Source: Semisulcospira habei (lineage: Eukaryota > Mollusca > Gastropoda > Semisulcospiridae). From it: DNA of 64,000 nucleotides. The DNA is taken from positions 223,696,418-223,760,417 of the forward strand of contig BTPG01000001.1 of assembly GCA_036245525.1 (NCBI GenBank). The letters are read 5' to 3'. This document shows, piece by piece, positions 1-12,100 of this stretch; the first letter of the stretch is position 1, and each line of letters opens with the position of its first letter. The translations under genes were made by a program, and so were the position numbers. The notes beneath the pieces are model-generated. The model was not told where the DNA came from. It did no database searches and saw nothing but the letters and a program-made list of their open reading frames with translations.

Positions 1-24
1 CCAATTTCTAGGTAGGCCTGCCCC

Positions 25-144
25 CTTAAAGGGCGGTGCCAGAATAGCTTGGCGCCTCAGGTGCCAAGCTGTTCTGGCACAACCCATGAATTATCATAGT
101 CAAATTAATTTCGAGCAGCCGTGTCTCAGGATGGAAAGGGTTAA
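25..144. repeat. Family A TTAA hairpin element, left end missing
   Basis: Inverted arms (GGTGCCAGAATAGCTTGGCG and its complement) surround a short loop near position 55. The right terminus ends GGGTTAA at 138-144. Sequence left of about 26 does not match the other copies, so the left half is lost. The equivalent complete element in the other duplicate is at 14914-15128. Confidence 0.8.
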
Positions 145-722
145 ATAAAATCTTGCTTTTCTCCAAAACGGACTTGGTGGCTTTTGCGACATTACGACAA
201 CTAGAGCAAAACGTCTTCGGGCCCACGACGGCCGCAGTGGGCCCGCGCACAGCCGTGCCCTGGCAAACTGCGCCGTCGTGGGCCCGAGGACCTTTGCTTA
301 CCGGGTCCAGACCATGGTCCGCGGTACTTTTGCGTTTACAGAGACGGTTGAAGCACAAATTCGACCAACAACCCGAAAGGGACACTACCGAGGAACGTAT
401 TTGTTCAGTTTTCAAGTAGTCAAGTAGTCTTTACATAGATCTTGGATGAGTGACTCTAATACGTACACAGTCATTGCGGTCCATTGGCATTTAGCAGAAA
501 GAAAATGCAATTCCACTGAAAGCTTGGCCGGCGTATGACTTAAAAACAGCAAACATATACTTGAGGTAACAATTGAAGTGTTCCCAATAACCAATTACCT
601 CATGCATGTAATCGACGACTGAGTGTAGACAACCCAGTAAGCAAAGGTCTTACAGCCGACGTCGGCCGCAGCTGGCCCGGGGATCTGTTGCTTAATCATG
701 GTTTCTCTTCTTTTGGTTTCAG
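145..722 (+). other. End of the last intron of the upstream Ig-fold gene copy
   Basis: This stretch precedes the last coding exon of the upstream paralogue and aligns with 15129-15664 of the second copy, including the shared GC-rich palindrome. It ends in a T-rich tract and an AG acceptor at 721-722. Copy 1 keeps a GC-rich hairpin at about 640-700 that is mostly missing from copy 2. Confidence 0.7.
197..290. repeat. GC-rich palindrome, family E
   Basis: GGGCCCACGACGGCCG and its complement face each other around a GC-rich centre. Similar blocks occur at 1180-1255, 12122-12202, 15204-15295, 16131-16175, 22083-22162 and 54897-54993, so it is a dispersed family. Confidence 0.6.
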
Positions 723-971
723 ACGCCATCCGGGAATGTCTTTAACGATAGCGAACAGTGTGAGAACGGGACTTGCTACATGAACGTGAACGTGGAGGAT
801 ACTGGTACCCGGTACACCGGGCAATACGCGTGCTTCGTACCCGCGTTCCGGAGCGTTGCCATACGATGCGAGCTGTTCCCGAACAGATTCTATGCCGCAG
901 TTTTCATCATGTCGGCTCAGGTCAAGCATGGTTGGGAAGCGGCACAGAAAGCTGTACAGGGAGCTCCGTAG
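723..971 (+). CDS. Last coding exon of upstream secreted Ig-fold paralogue (partial gene)
   Basis: The exon follows an AG acceptor (721-722) and stays open for 82 codons to TAG at 969-971. Its protein closely matches the last exon of the complete gene at 15665-15931. It contains the C-terminal half of an Ig-like domain: a C-E-N-G-T-C pair, then the D-x-G...G-Q-Y-A-C strand-F motif, and it ends Q-G-A-P. It is six codons shorter than copy 2, lacking the stretch between SAQ(V/I)K and HGWEAAQK. Two N-glycosylation sequons (NDS, NGT) are visible. Its upstream exons should lie left of the window, because intron 4 of copy 2 is about 2.1 kb long. There is no frameshift or early stop, so this copy may be functional. 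The product is inferred to be secreted and its partner is unknown. Confidence 0.8.
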   Translation, partial: TPSGNVFNDSEQCENGTCYMNVNVEDTGTRYTGQYACFVPAFRSVAIRCELFPNRFYAAVFIMSAQVKHGWEAAQKAVQGAP

Positions 972-1621
972 GACGTTGAGGTTGAGAAGATGAGCAGCAA
1001 TCTACCACCTCCATCAGTCCCCCCTATCATATTCTCCCACCGCCCCCAATCACCCCCTCTCCCCCACCACCTACCACTCGTCCCTCAACACGGGAAGCTG
1101 AGACCAAAAGAACAGCTACTGGCGTCACTAGGCACAGCTACCCAATTAGCAAAAAGTCACTGTCTTCAGATCCATGACAGCCGCAGTGGTCCCGCGCACA
1201 GCCGTGCGCGGGCCCACTACAGCCGTCGTGGACCCAAGGAGCGAGCTTACTGGGTAGGATTCGGCTCCCACCCCCACCCCACCTTAAACACACCTCCCTC
1301 ACCTCCATCTGCACCCGACTTCTGCTCACCCTCATCACCGTAACTCTGACACCAAATCCACCCGGTATCGCTTCAGATACATCCTTTTGAAACATGGCCA
1401 TCACTCCTTCGTCAAACGAGGCTGGGTTGATGGCGTTGTGATAACAATACACGCCATGAACGTTTCTGAGGACCCGACTCTGCAAATGGCCGTGACTGTG
1501 AGCTGTGATCTAGGCGATTTGTTTAGGTTACTCCAAAGCTCTTGGAAAATGGTTAAAAACAGATTTGTCATTGTCATTGCTTTTGAGAGTCGTTAGCAGC
1601 TTTCAATAAATTTGTACATGA

Positions 1622-1623
<2 letters not shown>
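972..1623 (+). other. 3' untranslated region of upstream Ig-fold gene
   Basis: This sequence follows the stop codon and aligns in blocks with 15932-16540 of the second copy. It contains C-rich low-complexity DNA and a family E block, and ends at an AATAAA signal. The UTR role is inferred from position and the poly(A) signal. Confidence 0.55.
1605..1610 (+). terminator. Poly(A) signal AATAAA
   Basis: AATAAA lies about 635 bp past the stop codon and is followed within 15 bp by a GT run that can serve as the GU-rich downstream element. The same signal is found at 16518-16523 in the second copy. Confidence 0.6.

Positions 1624-1713
<90 letters not shown>
1624..1713. repeat. (GT)45 microsatellite
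   Basis: About 45 uninterrupted GT units. The homologous place in the second copy (about 16532-16550) has only a short imperfect GT-rich stretch, so the expansion happened after duplication or was lost from copy 2. Confidence 0.95.
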
Positions 1714-1720
<7 letters not shown>

Positions 1721-1880
1721 TGTGTGTTGCGTTTAGAGCGACGGTGGGCGATTGGCATAAAACTGACTCTGACAATGAAAATGAATATAAGCATTCAACT
1801 TTGAAATAGTTTCACTTTTTAAAAATATTCCTTTGCAGTACGGAGTGAACTTGTAACTGCGGAATTTGCTATCAATTCCG

Positions 1881-1885
<5 letters not shown>

Positions 1886-1919
<34 letters not shown>
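1886..1919. repeat. (GA)17 microsatellite
   Basis: Seventeen GA units. The same site in the second copy (about 16750) has none. Confidence 0.9.
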
Positions 1920-1921
<2 letters not shown>

Positions 1922-1928
1922 CAGTCTT

Positions 1929-2084
1929 TTAACTCATTCAAGGCGCCCGCACCAGTATCTGCGGAAGTGTAATCGACGACTGAGTGTAGACAACCCAGAA
2001 AGCAATTTTTTTCGAGCCGACGTCGGCGGCAACGCTATACGACATTTTTGCAGCTATTGATGATGAGCGCCTTCAATGAGTTAA
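1929..2084. repeat. Family D TTAA-bounded fold-back element
   Basis: Ends are TTAACTCATTCAAGGCGC and GCGCCTTCAATGAGTTAA. The interior carries a block also seen at 607-650 and 15594-15640 that is absent from the same element in copy 2 (about 16765-16880), so it looks like a nested insertion. The copy 2 termini have mutated away from TTAA. Confidence 0.7.
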
Positions 2085-2811
2085 ACAATGGAGATTATTC
2101 GTTTAAAGCATCAGCTTTGGAAGAAGAATGTCAAATGCACGAAAACGGCAACCAACAGGGAAAAAACAAAAACAAACGCTTCACAAAGGGTAAAACAAAA
2201 GAATGTTTTGGGTCTAAACCTTATCAAGCCCGTGTCTTTCTTCATCGGTAATAAATTTGATTGCCGACAAATCTTAGCCCTCACAAAAATAAACTATATT
2301 ATTCACGATAAATACATATTTTTGTAATACAAGTCAAGAACCAAACAACCAGAACCTGAACCAAAACACACGCACACAAATCAATGAGCATAAAATGAGT
2401 TAAATACGTGTGTTTTTTGGTCTGTGCATTTGAACCCTAGGCACTAGACCAGCGCACATTGTGTTACATATTACGGGACTATCTAACTAATCTACGGCTC
2501 TAAAGTGTTTCTTGCGCTTGCAAGGTGATGAATCCAAACAATCGTCTCTTCCCTGCCGGTAGACATGAAAGAAATTACTGGACTGAGGTATCATGGACTA
2601 TTGTCCTTCAAGACACTAATTGAACGACACATTCCACTGAAGCCTGCATGATGCGTACATAGATCCTCATGAGCCCGAGGATCCTACAAGAGGCATAGAT
2701 CTTCAGGCGCCCCCGCATCTGCGGGGCCCATGAGGATCTATACCTCTTGCAGTCGTGTGTTTTACACTATGTCCCGGAAGCAAAGACTAGAGGTTAACGT
2801 GTTATATGAGC
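2085..2811. other. Right arm of duplicated block, no gene
   Basis: Aligns with about 19,420-20,098 of the second unit. The alignment stops abruptly at 2811/2812 where a LINE fragment begins. Open frames here are not conserved between the copies. Confidence 0.6.
2687..2750. repeat. Family F hairpin
   Basis: Inverted arms CAAGAGGCATAGAT and ATCTATACCTCTTG around a GC-rich centre, with a partial arm just upstream at 2658-2680. The duplicate counterpart is at 19975-20039. Confidence 0.75.
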
Positions 2812-3885
2812 TGGTCGTCAACAACTCCCCGCAGTAGGCGGTGCTTGTATACTTGTTGGATAGGTTTATTACCAAGTGACAGTTTCAGTGGGGCAGGATT
2901 TAGCTGATGCTTCTGGCGGGTTGTTATCAACATACTTTTGGTTTTAGAAGTACTGATTAGCATACGATTTTGTGAACACCAGTCTGACACTTCGTCTAGA
3001 CTTTGCTGGAGGATATTATTTTGTGACTGTGTTGTTTCACGTTTGTCTGATGAGTATGCAGTGTTGAATTGTCAGCAAAGAGTTCGCATTTTACCTCAGG
3101 ATTTGAGATGGAAAGAGGCAGATCATTGATGAATAAAGAAAATAAAAGAGGCCCTAGGATAGATCTTTGGGGAACACCGCGCCTAGCTATACCTTATTTC
3201 GAATACCTTCCATTCGAGTAAACCTGTCGGCGGTTACTTGGGTAGGAGGAGAAAAAAGCTAAAGAGTTTGAATCAAGCTTATATACTGACAGTTTCTTTA
3301 AAAGAATGTTGTGATCGACTAAATCAAATGCTTTGGTTAGGTCCAGAAAAACTGCACCATTTAATTTGGAATTGTTTATTGATGAGAGCCAAGAGTCAAC
3401 GATGTAAACGAGTGCAGTATGACATGAGTGTTTAGGTCTAAGTTGATTCTCCAAGAATTGGAGGAGGTGCTTGCGAACGTGTTTTTTTTTTTTTTTTATC
3501 GACTTCGATAATATTGATAAGACCGAAATAGGACGGACATCGTTTGGACTTTTGGGATCTTTACATGTGGGAATGGGGACAACTTAGCATCCTTAATAGC
3601 ATCTTGAAAAATACCCTTGCTTGATAGAAAGGTTAATATGAATGTCAAGGTTTCAACTGTGTATGGAAGGAACAATTTCAGTAATGTGTTGTTTATTCCA
3701 TCCAGGCTACACGATTTGCTTGTTAGAGTAGAAATATATTTACTTATTTCAAACACTGTCATAAGAGGTATGGAGAATGACGCAACTGTTGTAGACTCAC
3801 AGTGTGTGCACAGTTTATCAGAACAACTGCAACTATCAATGCTAGAGGAAAAAGCCTACTTTAGCCTCTATACTTTTTGTTAAGT
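2812..3885 (-). mobile_element. Jockey/CR1-like LINE reverse-transcriptase fragment, broken
   Basis: On the - strand, several out-of-frame pieces resemble a non-LTR reverse transcriptase. In order they are an RT finger region (about 3760-3500), the FLDLTKAFDLVDHNILLKKL palm motif (about 3450-3200), and KTKSMLITTRQKH with VVDDQL (about 2990-2802). Frameshifts and stops separate them and the C-terminal part is missing. The element stops exactly where the similarity between the two tandem units stops, so it inserted in copy 1 or marks a rearrangement. It is related to the elements at 43583-45060, 45905-48045 and 50163-51885. Confidence 0.8.
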
Positions 3886-4738
3886 TGGGTGCGTGTGCAA
3901 CTGAGTTGCATATACCGCGTGGATTTTGACGCTCACACTAATAAATCGTGGCAGTAAGAACAAACAAACAACAAACACAAAGACTAGTTCAGTCAGGACT
4001 AGTGATGGGAGCTCTGCGTTTAGAAAGGCCTCAGTATTATGTGCTCCACTCCACCCCTTAGAAGTCTTCATAGAGTTACTTACGATATCTTGCCAAGATC
4101 TAGATTTTAATATTATAGTACTAAATATATATGGCAGTATTATAAGATATTACAATTTTTAGAATGTTTTAATATATGTATTAATTAAGTTTGTTTGATC
4201 TTTATAGACTTTTTAGTGTTTTAGTATTGAATAATATTTATTAATGTTTTTGTGTTTAGAGTATTAATGTCTTTATCTTAGTATTAGAAGTCCTACAGAT
4301 TTATATATTAATCTTTTATACACATTTCATATTATAATGTCTTGGTATTAATTAATGATTACTTAATTATTTTTATTCTTACTGTCACCCCGTCCACAAA
4401 ATTGTCATTGCCATTCAAGGGATAAATACAGTTTTTTAAACTAAACTGAATTGAATTGAATTGGTCTAGTTTAGTCATTGAAATGTGATCCCAGGGTAGA
4501 ACAGTGATGTAGTGAGTGGAATCAAAATAACTGCTCATCAGTGTATCATGTGTTTCATGATATAACCGAAGACGGGTTGAAAAAGTCATTAAACTGAAAA
4601 GATTGCTTAATTTTGAATATGAGTATGTATATAATCTACATGTAGGCCTACTTACGATGCCGTGCACCGTGTTACAAAATTGACTTCAAGTGCGTGGTCG
4701 GATGCCTGTGGTATATTTTAGATGCGTATGTGAGCGGA
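3886..4738. other. AT-rich intergenic DNA, nothing recognised
   Basis: AT-rich with many stop codons on both strands. No splice-linked coding segment or hairpin was seen. Confidence 0.5.
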
Positions 4739-4830
4739 TTAACCCGTTGCGTGTTGGTAGAGTTTTTTTTCGCGATGATTCCTGACGGAATCATAGTGGC
4801 AAAAGCCGCTACCGACACTCAAAGGGTTAA
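4739..4830. repeat. Family B TTAA hairpin
   Basis: 92 bp bounded by TTAA. Inverted arms carry TTGCGTGTTGGTAG and CTACCGACACTCAA. The centre is GATGATTCCTGACGGAATCAT. Related copies are at 19024-19113 and 21684-21774. Confidence 0.8.
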
Positions 4831-6107
4831 AGGTTTTCCTTGAGGCTACTCCACGGTTAGAATGAATCAAATGTTTAGTTCACGTGCCACGTGTGTTAAC
4901 TGTTAATCGCAGCTTAGTGTAGGTATCTAGTTGCGGATCGTGAACGAGTTTGACCAGTGCAGGTTTGTCAGTGCAACGGAGAGGCCGCCTGTCGATGCAA
5001 GTTCAATATTTCTCAGGGTACGACACTTTCTTATGTCCCATCCGGCCGGGATAGGCTATGATAAAATCCCTTGTCTGTCCTAGCATATCGTTCGCAATGT
5101 GCCGGCTTCATCTTTTACTATATTCTATCGGCTCTCTCCTTTTTGTTGTTGCTGTTCTTGTTGTTGTTGTTGATAGGAAGTTAATGATGTCTTGCTTGTC
5201 TTTTTTGTCCTGTACCGAATTATATAATGCCGGAACGCATTATTATGTATTCTCATATGATGTCAGTGTTGCCGACATTTACGATTTTGTTCGTGCCGTC
5301 TTCTCAATACTGTCATGACCATGGTGCTCAGCCAACACATGCATCGCCGCTACCGGCTTGTAGACGGACGGACAAATCTCTTGCAGTTGAAAATACGGCA
5401 AAGCAGCGAAGTTTAGTCATTTTAGTGCAGTATTTGATTTGTCAGATTTTTTTTTCTTTCGAGGTAAGCGCCGTGTCGGGGTGTCTTGTTGTTTCATGCC
5501 CGGGGCTGAAATGCGAATGTCACTGTTCGGACTCTCTTCTCTAATAAATTATGCGATTATCAATGTCCGAGCCCCCTTGAAACGCCTCTTGTGCCGATGC
5601 CGCCCCCCGCCACACACCGCCCCCCCTCCTCCCCCTTTTCTGAAATGCGGGCGGGGTACATTATTTATCAATGTTTCGCCGTCCTCATCCCGCTTGAAAA
5701 ATCATATATTGCTATTTCGTGCCCCCTCAACCTCCCCTCGCCCACCATCGACAGATGTGAGTATCAATGTTTAAGCGTAGCCTCCCTACAAACTTTTTTA
5801 GGACTACGTCTGAAAAATGACACTGTTATTTCGAAGCGAACAAAGTAGGGAATGTTTCGGCGCACCAACCCCGCCCCTTGACTGCGAGTATCAAATGTTT
5901 CGCCGGCTCCGTCGTTTGACATGCAGTCAGGCAGTTTCTGAATGTTTTTGCAGCCGCTCCTCCTCCATCACACCCCACCCCACCCCACCCCACCCCACCC
6001 CCTCGTCGTTTCTCTCTTTTCCTATCTCCACCCCTCTTTCATCAGTACATCAGGCGGTTTATTATTTAGTTTTCACTGATGGTTTTTGTGTGCTCTTTTG
6101 TTTACAG
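4831..6107. other. Upstream region of complete Ig-fold gene, no coding exon identified
   Basis: Contains T-rich and C-rich stretches and a CACCC run at about 5967-6001. Overlapping open frames at 5058-6134 on + show no domain or splice support. A promoter or 5' UTR exon of the Ig gene could lie here, but none is recognisable. Confidence 0.4.
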
Positions 6108-6194
6108 CTTGTCAAGACCCGCGGCAACCACTGATCATGATGCTCGTCAGTCCTGTCTTAGCCGCCTTGGTCACCTTGGTGGTGTATCTACAAG
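6108..6194 (+). CDS. Ig-fold gene exon with 5' UTR end and signal peptide (coding from 6137)
   Basis: A pyrimidine tract and TTTACAG precede 6108, so a 5' non-coding exon probably lies upstream. Coding begins at ATG 6137 and encodes MMLVSPVLAALVTLVVYLQ, a typical signal peptide. Donor GTAAGT follows at 6195. Phase 1 exit. Confidence 0.8.
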
Positions 6195-9100
6195 GTAAGT
6201 TCACAGGGGCCTACATGTCGCGCGAAGGGGGGGGGGGGGGGGGGGTTGAGGGTCGGGGGGGTTGAGGGTCGGGGGGGGGGGGGGGGTGTAGGGGGAGTAA
6301 TCACGAGCACAAGCGGGAGAATTAAGTAGGGGAGTCAGATAACAGGCGGTGAAAAGAGAGCGGACAGATGAATTCCTTTCCTGCCACTGGACTGGTGGTT
6401 GGTTAGTTCGGGGTTTAACGTCCACGGCACCGAAGTGATAATGGACCGCCCTGACGGGTGGGTTATGGGGGACAGGGAAATCTATTGCCTATGGAGTACG
6501 ACTTGAACACTGATCAACTCGGGCGCACTCTAACTGTGCCACTTTGATTACCAGGACCTTTCAAAGGATATGCTATTGAACAAAAGCCCGTCTTTTTCCC
6601 CCTGGATTGCATGATATTGTGTTTTTGAAATGTTTGAATTCATCATAAAGCCCCAGCCGCCCAAGGAACACAGATACAAAGTGGTCTCAGCAAGAGGCAT
6701 AGATCCTCATGCGCCCCCGCAACTGCGGGGGCTCACGAGGATCTATACCTCTTGCAGATGGATTGTGTTCACATTTTCTCGGCAGTGAATGGATGAAATG
6801 GGCGGGATGCATATAAACCCTTGCCCGTGAGAAAAAGTGAACACCAACCAGCTGCAAGAGAAATAGATCCTCATGAGCTCCATCAGTTGCGGGGGCTTAT
6901 GAGGATCAATGTTCCTTGCTGACACCACCCCACCCGGGTCTGCCCTAGGGGACTTAGGTGGGGTTAACTACTTTTTAGTTCCCAGGGTCACCCAGGTCAG
7001 CCCCACAGGGTGGGTTTTTCCCTCTATGGGATGGCGTAGGTTTATTTAACGTATTGGACCGGCTGGCGACATACATTCAATATTCTTTTCTTTTTTTTCA
7101 CAAGCAGTGCAGGCACGTCCTGAGAAAGCCTTGTTGCTGTCGGGACGATAAGCAATGTACAATTAATCAATCAATCAATCCTTGCTGACACCTCTGTATC
7201 CATGTTGCATGGACGATTGTGGCTATTTGGCGTTGAATTAACAGCGATTTTAGAAACATCTTTGTCCACTGTCAATGAGTTTGTTTAGGAGGGCAGATTC
7301 AGAATCGGCGGGATTATTATGGAGGTCCATTTTCCATGGGTATGAATAAATCACTAGCAACTAACTACGAATGAGAGCTTGCCTAGGAGAACGGTTAATC
7401 AGAGATGAGGATTGTTTAACTCGGGGACGATACGTTCGAGGGAGAGAGATTGCGCGTGTAACTGAGTGGGGGGAAACTTGATACTCGCTTTTTTTCGGCT
7501 GGGGGATAGTGATAGGGGGCGGGTGGGGTGGGGGTGGGGGGTGGGGGTGGGGGGTGATTGTTTTGGAAAGGTATTTCAAGTCATGGAACATTTTAAAAAA
7601 TTAGTGTGCAGAGCACTAGTCTTTGAAGGTAGGCGCTGTATAAGTACTCATTATTATTTATTTATTTATTATTATTATAATTATTACTATTATTATTATT
7701 ACTATGATGATTTACCTTTACACAAAAGTTCCCCCACCCGGGTCTGCCCTGGGGGATTTGGGTGGGGTTAACTACTTTTTAGTTCCCAGGGTCACCCTGG
7801 TCAGCCCCACAGGGTGGGTTTTCCCCTCTATTCTGGGGCATGTGTTTCTGTCTACCCTTGGTCCATTCACCTGTACCCCCACCCGGGTCTGCCCTGGGGG
7901 ACTTGGGTGGGGTTAGGTATTTTTTAGTTCCCAGGGTCACCCTGGTCAGCCCCACAGGGTGGGTTTTTCTCTCTATTCTGGGGCATGTGTTTCTGTCTAC
8001 CCTTTGTCCATTCACCTGTATTTGCCTTTTTAAAACTCTCCCTACTGTCTGCACTGCCTGTAGCTCTTGATATTGGATGTGTGTTGCTAAATGGTCTTAG
8101 CTTTATTTATGCCCCGTGTTGTAGGTTTATTTAATGTATTTGACCGGCTGGCGACATACATTCAATTTTCTGTTTAGTTTTTTTTCACAAGCAGTGCAGG
8201 CACGTCCTGAGAAAGCCTTGTTGCTGTCGGGACGTTAAGCAATGTACAATCAATCAATCCATTCACCTGTATTTTCCTTTTTTAAACTCTCCCTACTGTC
8301 TGCGCTGCCTGTAGCTCTTAATATTGGATGTGTGTTGCTAAATGGTCCTAGCTTTATTTAGGCCCTATGTCGTAGGTTTATTTAACGTATTGGACCGGCT
8401 GGCGACATACATTCAATATTCGTTTAGTTTTTTTTTACAAGCAGTGCAGGCACGTCCTGAGAAAGTCTTGTTGCTGTCGGGACGTTACGCAATGTACAAT
8501 CAATTTACACAAAAGTTGTCAGTCTATCCATAAAGGGCCGACCCATTCCTGACGTGAAATGTCAGTCATGCTTAGCGCGCGTTCGCCTCTCGACCAGGCA
8601 AAACGCTGTAGACCATGTGCTTCTGACTGCCAAGCGGAAGGTACTGCAAAATAATCGATATTTATGCTCGTGGGACGTGGAAGAGCGTCCATGGTTCCAT
8701 GGCGGTATTGGAGATGCGTGGAAAGCACTGTTGTGGGAAGTGTAAATCAGATTCCTGATACGCCAATCGATATCAGGTGCAGCATTTTTCCTTTCCCGAA
8801 GCCTTTATCACGACTGGCAGACACGAAAGCATGGATAAAAGCTTGCAGTCAGCCACATGGTCAACTGAACCCTGAGAGAATCACAAGACAGTAAAATTTC
8901 TACTTTTCCGTGCTACAGACGACTCGATCGCTTGTACGTACATTTTGGTCGGCTAAATTGGAGCGTAGATCTGTCGGCACATTCGTGCCAGGCTAAATTG
9001 GATCGTAGTCTGTCAGTTTTGTGCGAGGCATTCGTGCATGTACGCTGACCCCATCTGGCTGTGAGTGAGAGATGCGTCAGTGGTGTAAACAGACTAGCAC

Positions 9101-12100
9101 TAGCAGAAGTTATCGGGTGGGGGGGGGGGGGGTGGACTTTTTAGACAGACTTCAGAAAAATGTACAGATGATTATCTGCTCGAGAATTTCCTTTAGAGAC
9201 TCAGTAGCGGGATATACCCACATGTAGGTATAGGATCACTCATAATTTCAGACTGTAAACGCATACAATTTGATATTACCATCGAAAAGAGGACATATAC
9301 ATGTGTGGTCGTGCAAAATTTCAAAGCTCTACTTTTTATAGTTTATGAAAAATTACAACTTGATTTGGCGAAAATGAGACGATTTGCACATTTCATAAAA
9401 TGCTAAGTTTAGGGTCGCATAACTACATAATCTCCAGACTGCCAATCTAGAATGCTGTACTGATTAAACCCAATACCTAGTTTGTACTGATTATTTTACA
9501 GCTCCAATAATAATATACTTTAGAATATATGACATACTAATTTTCTTTTAGAAATCAACATCGAATAGCGCGCTTTATGATGGTAGCAGTCAACACTCGC
9601 GCTCTTTTCCGTGAAGCACGCATCAGTAGTACGCTTGCCGGACCCCGACTGAAGGGGCAGAGTCAAATAACAAATAGATCGGTCAATACTTACCGACAGT
9701 TATTTTTCTGTCATACAGGCCCCAGCGTTGAGGCATATAAATGGAGTTCCTCTGTGGTCGATGGGAACACACTGGAGATTTGCAGTGGAGGCAGCGCTCT
9801 CTTTTACGTCCCGTTCACTACAAAGAGCAATGAAAACGTAACGGCTAGACAGGTTTGTTCTTTCTCTGTCCCTGTATTTCCTTTAACTCATTCTGCCCGC
9901 GACACACCACGGCAAGATGTGACTCGACTAAAATAGTTCAAGGGTTGTGGCAGAATAGCTTGGCGCCTACCGACTTCCATTTATAACGCGAAAAGTGTCT
10001 GTAAGTGTACCCGCAAACAAAGAGCCACCTTGACAGCAAAACAAGAATGTTATTTGTTGCTTACTTCAGATGTTCAGCTACCTTCACAGAAAAATTGGAT
10101 GAGTTCTCGCCCATTGCTACCTTGGAGGACACAGAGTTTCAACGTGGTGGTGAAAATAAGCAAAACTGGACACTCTGTGAAGCAAGTTTCCTGTGGTATG
10201 TTTTAACACAAGTTGTGTGGATTGCTTATGATAACTGCCTCAAACGAAATTCGACTCGAAAAATTCATTAGAGAACCAGAACTTCCGGTGCACGTCATTT
10301 TCTTAATCTTATTTGATTTAATGTGAATTACTTTCAAACCATTTTTTATGCTCCAGTGACTGACACAGAGATAAAGAACACGCCCATATCTATTTGATCA
10401 GGTAAATATGGCCGCTAACCTAAAAAAAGAACTTTTGGGATTTTCATGTTTGTAGGTCATGTTGATTATTTAGGTGCCATTGACAAACGAAAAGTAGGTC
10501 AAGGCCAAACGGGCCGGATTTTCATGCACACGGACCCTAATGACACTGCACATTGGTTGGCTTTCAGCGGTGTCCTCTGCAGATGCTCCCCATATCACTT
10601 TTAATATCATGTGATGTTAGTATCACTGAAGACGTCAACCGTCATCGATGTGCGATTTTTAAGACTAAACATTCTATTTGCACACGACATATAAAACACT
10701 TTTCATAACATTTTATAATAAATTGCGTCAAAATAACCCGGATTAAAGCATATTTACGAAGAAAAGCGCTGTGGTGAAAAATTCGCGTTTTAAATGAAAG
10801 TCAGTATATAATCGATCTGTCTCCTGAATTGTAATGCAGTTCTCAGAGGATAACTCCAAAACGTTGGTATTTCGTAGCTCGGGAACAATGAGTTAAATCA
10901 ACCTGCTCAATGGATGGTATTTTAGAAGATTCTCAACTGAGGCAAAACACCTGAAAACCCTTGTATCGTCGGAATTGTAGCAATCAAAGACCGCCATGCA
11001 CACACATACAAAAACAATACTTTTCGAATCTCTATCGCTGTGACATAACAGAGTGACGCGGTAATTAAAGTCTGGCCATTGACTAGAACCCGATTTTGCC
11101 ATTTCAGTGTAATAGTGCTATTTGTTTCCTCACTAGATTTCACATTTACATTCTTTTCATTTTTATACAGCTTCTGCTGTTTCATTTGTACTGGCTCACC
11201 GGATATTCTTGTTATTTTGGTGCCCCCACCCGGGTCTGCCCTGAGGGACGGGTGGGGTTAACTACTTTTTAGTTCCCAGGGTCACCCTGGTCAGCCCCAC
11301 AGGGTGGGTTTTCCCCTCTATTTTGGGCATGTTTTTCTGTCTACCCTTGGTACATTCATCTGTATTTTCCTTTTTTAAACTCTCCCTACTGTCTGCGCTT
11401 CCTGTAACTCTTGATATTGGATGTGTGTTGCTAAATGGTCTCTTTAGGTTTATTTAGCGTATTAGACCGGCTGGCGACATACATTCAATGTTCTTTTTTT
11501 TTCACGTCCTGAGAAAGCCTTGTTGCTGTCGGGACGTTAAGCAATGTACAACCTACGTACAACCTATTATTTTTTGGTGATACTGCTGATGGAAAATAGT
11601 GAAGATGGTATTGTGTGAGGGCGATTCATTTGCCAGTTACTGTGTTTGAGGAACTAAACACATTTGGACAGTATAGTGTGCGGTTGACATATATGACCGA
11701 ACGTACAATTTTAGAGTAAATAATAAGTCACTATAACCATGTTCCTTGAGTTTAAAGGCCACACGCACGAGTGATTTTGTAAAGTTTTGTAAAGTAACAA
11801 CTTCCTTGAAGTGCAAGTTTTTCCGACCAGGACATAACAGAAAACAGTTTGTGCCATTCTTTGCAAGAAAATAAGCTTGTAGAAAGATCGGTGGTTTAAC
11901 ACTTAGCAGCAAACACGGAAACGAGTCGGTCCTTTAACTCATTCGAGACGTGCCACCTCCGGAGACGGCACGTCTCGAATGAGTTAACGTGAATGTCCAG
12001 GTTTAGCGGTATGTTTCGGTAATTGTGCGATTTCTGATTTGAGGGGTACATGTATTCCATGCCTCGTATCTTCAGCATTAACAATTGAAACTAACGCGGG

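Noticed and set aside
5058..6134. Overlapping + strand open frames upstream of the Ig gene
   Set aside because: Low-complexity C-rich content, no domain, no splice continuity and no counterpart elsewhere in the window.
7733..8502. tRNA-derived origin of the SINE-like repeat
   Set aside because: No convincing A box or B box was found, so only a SINE-like label is used.
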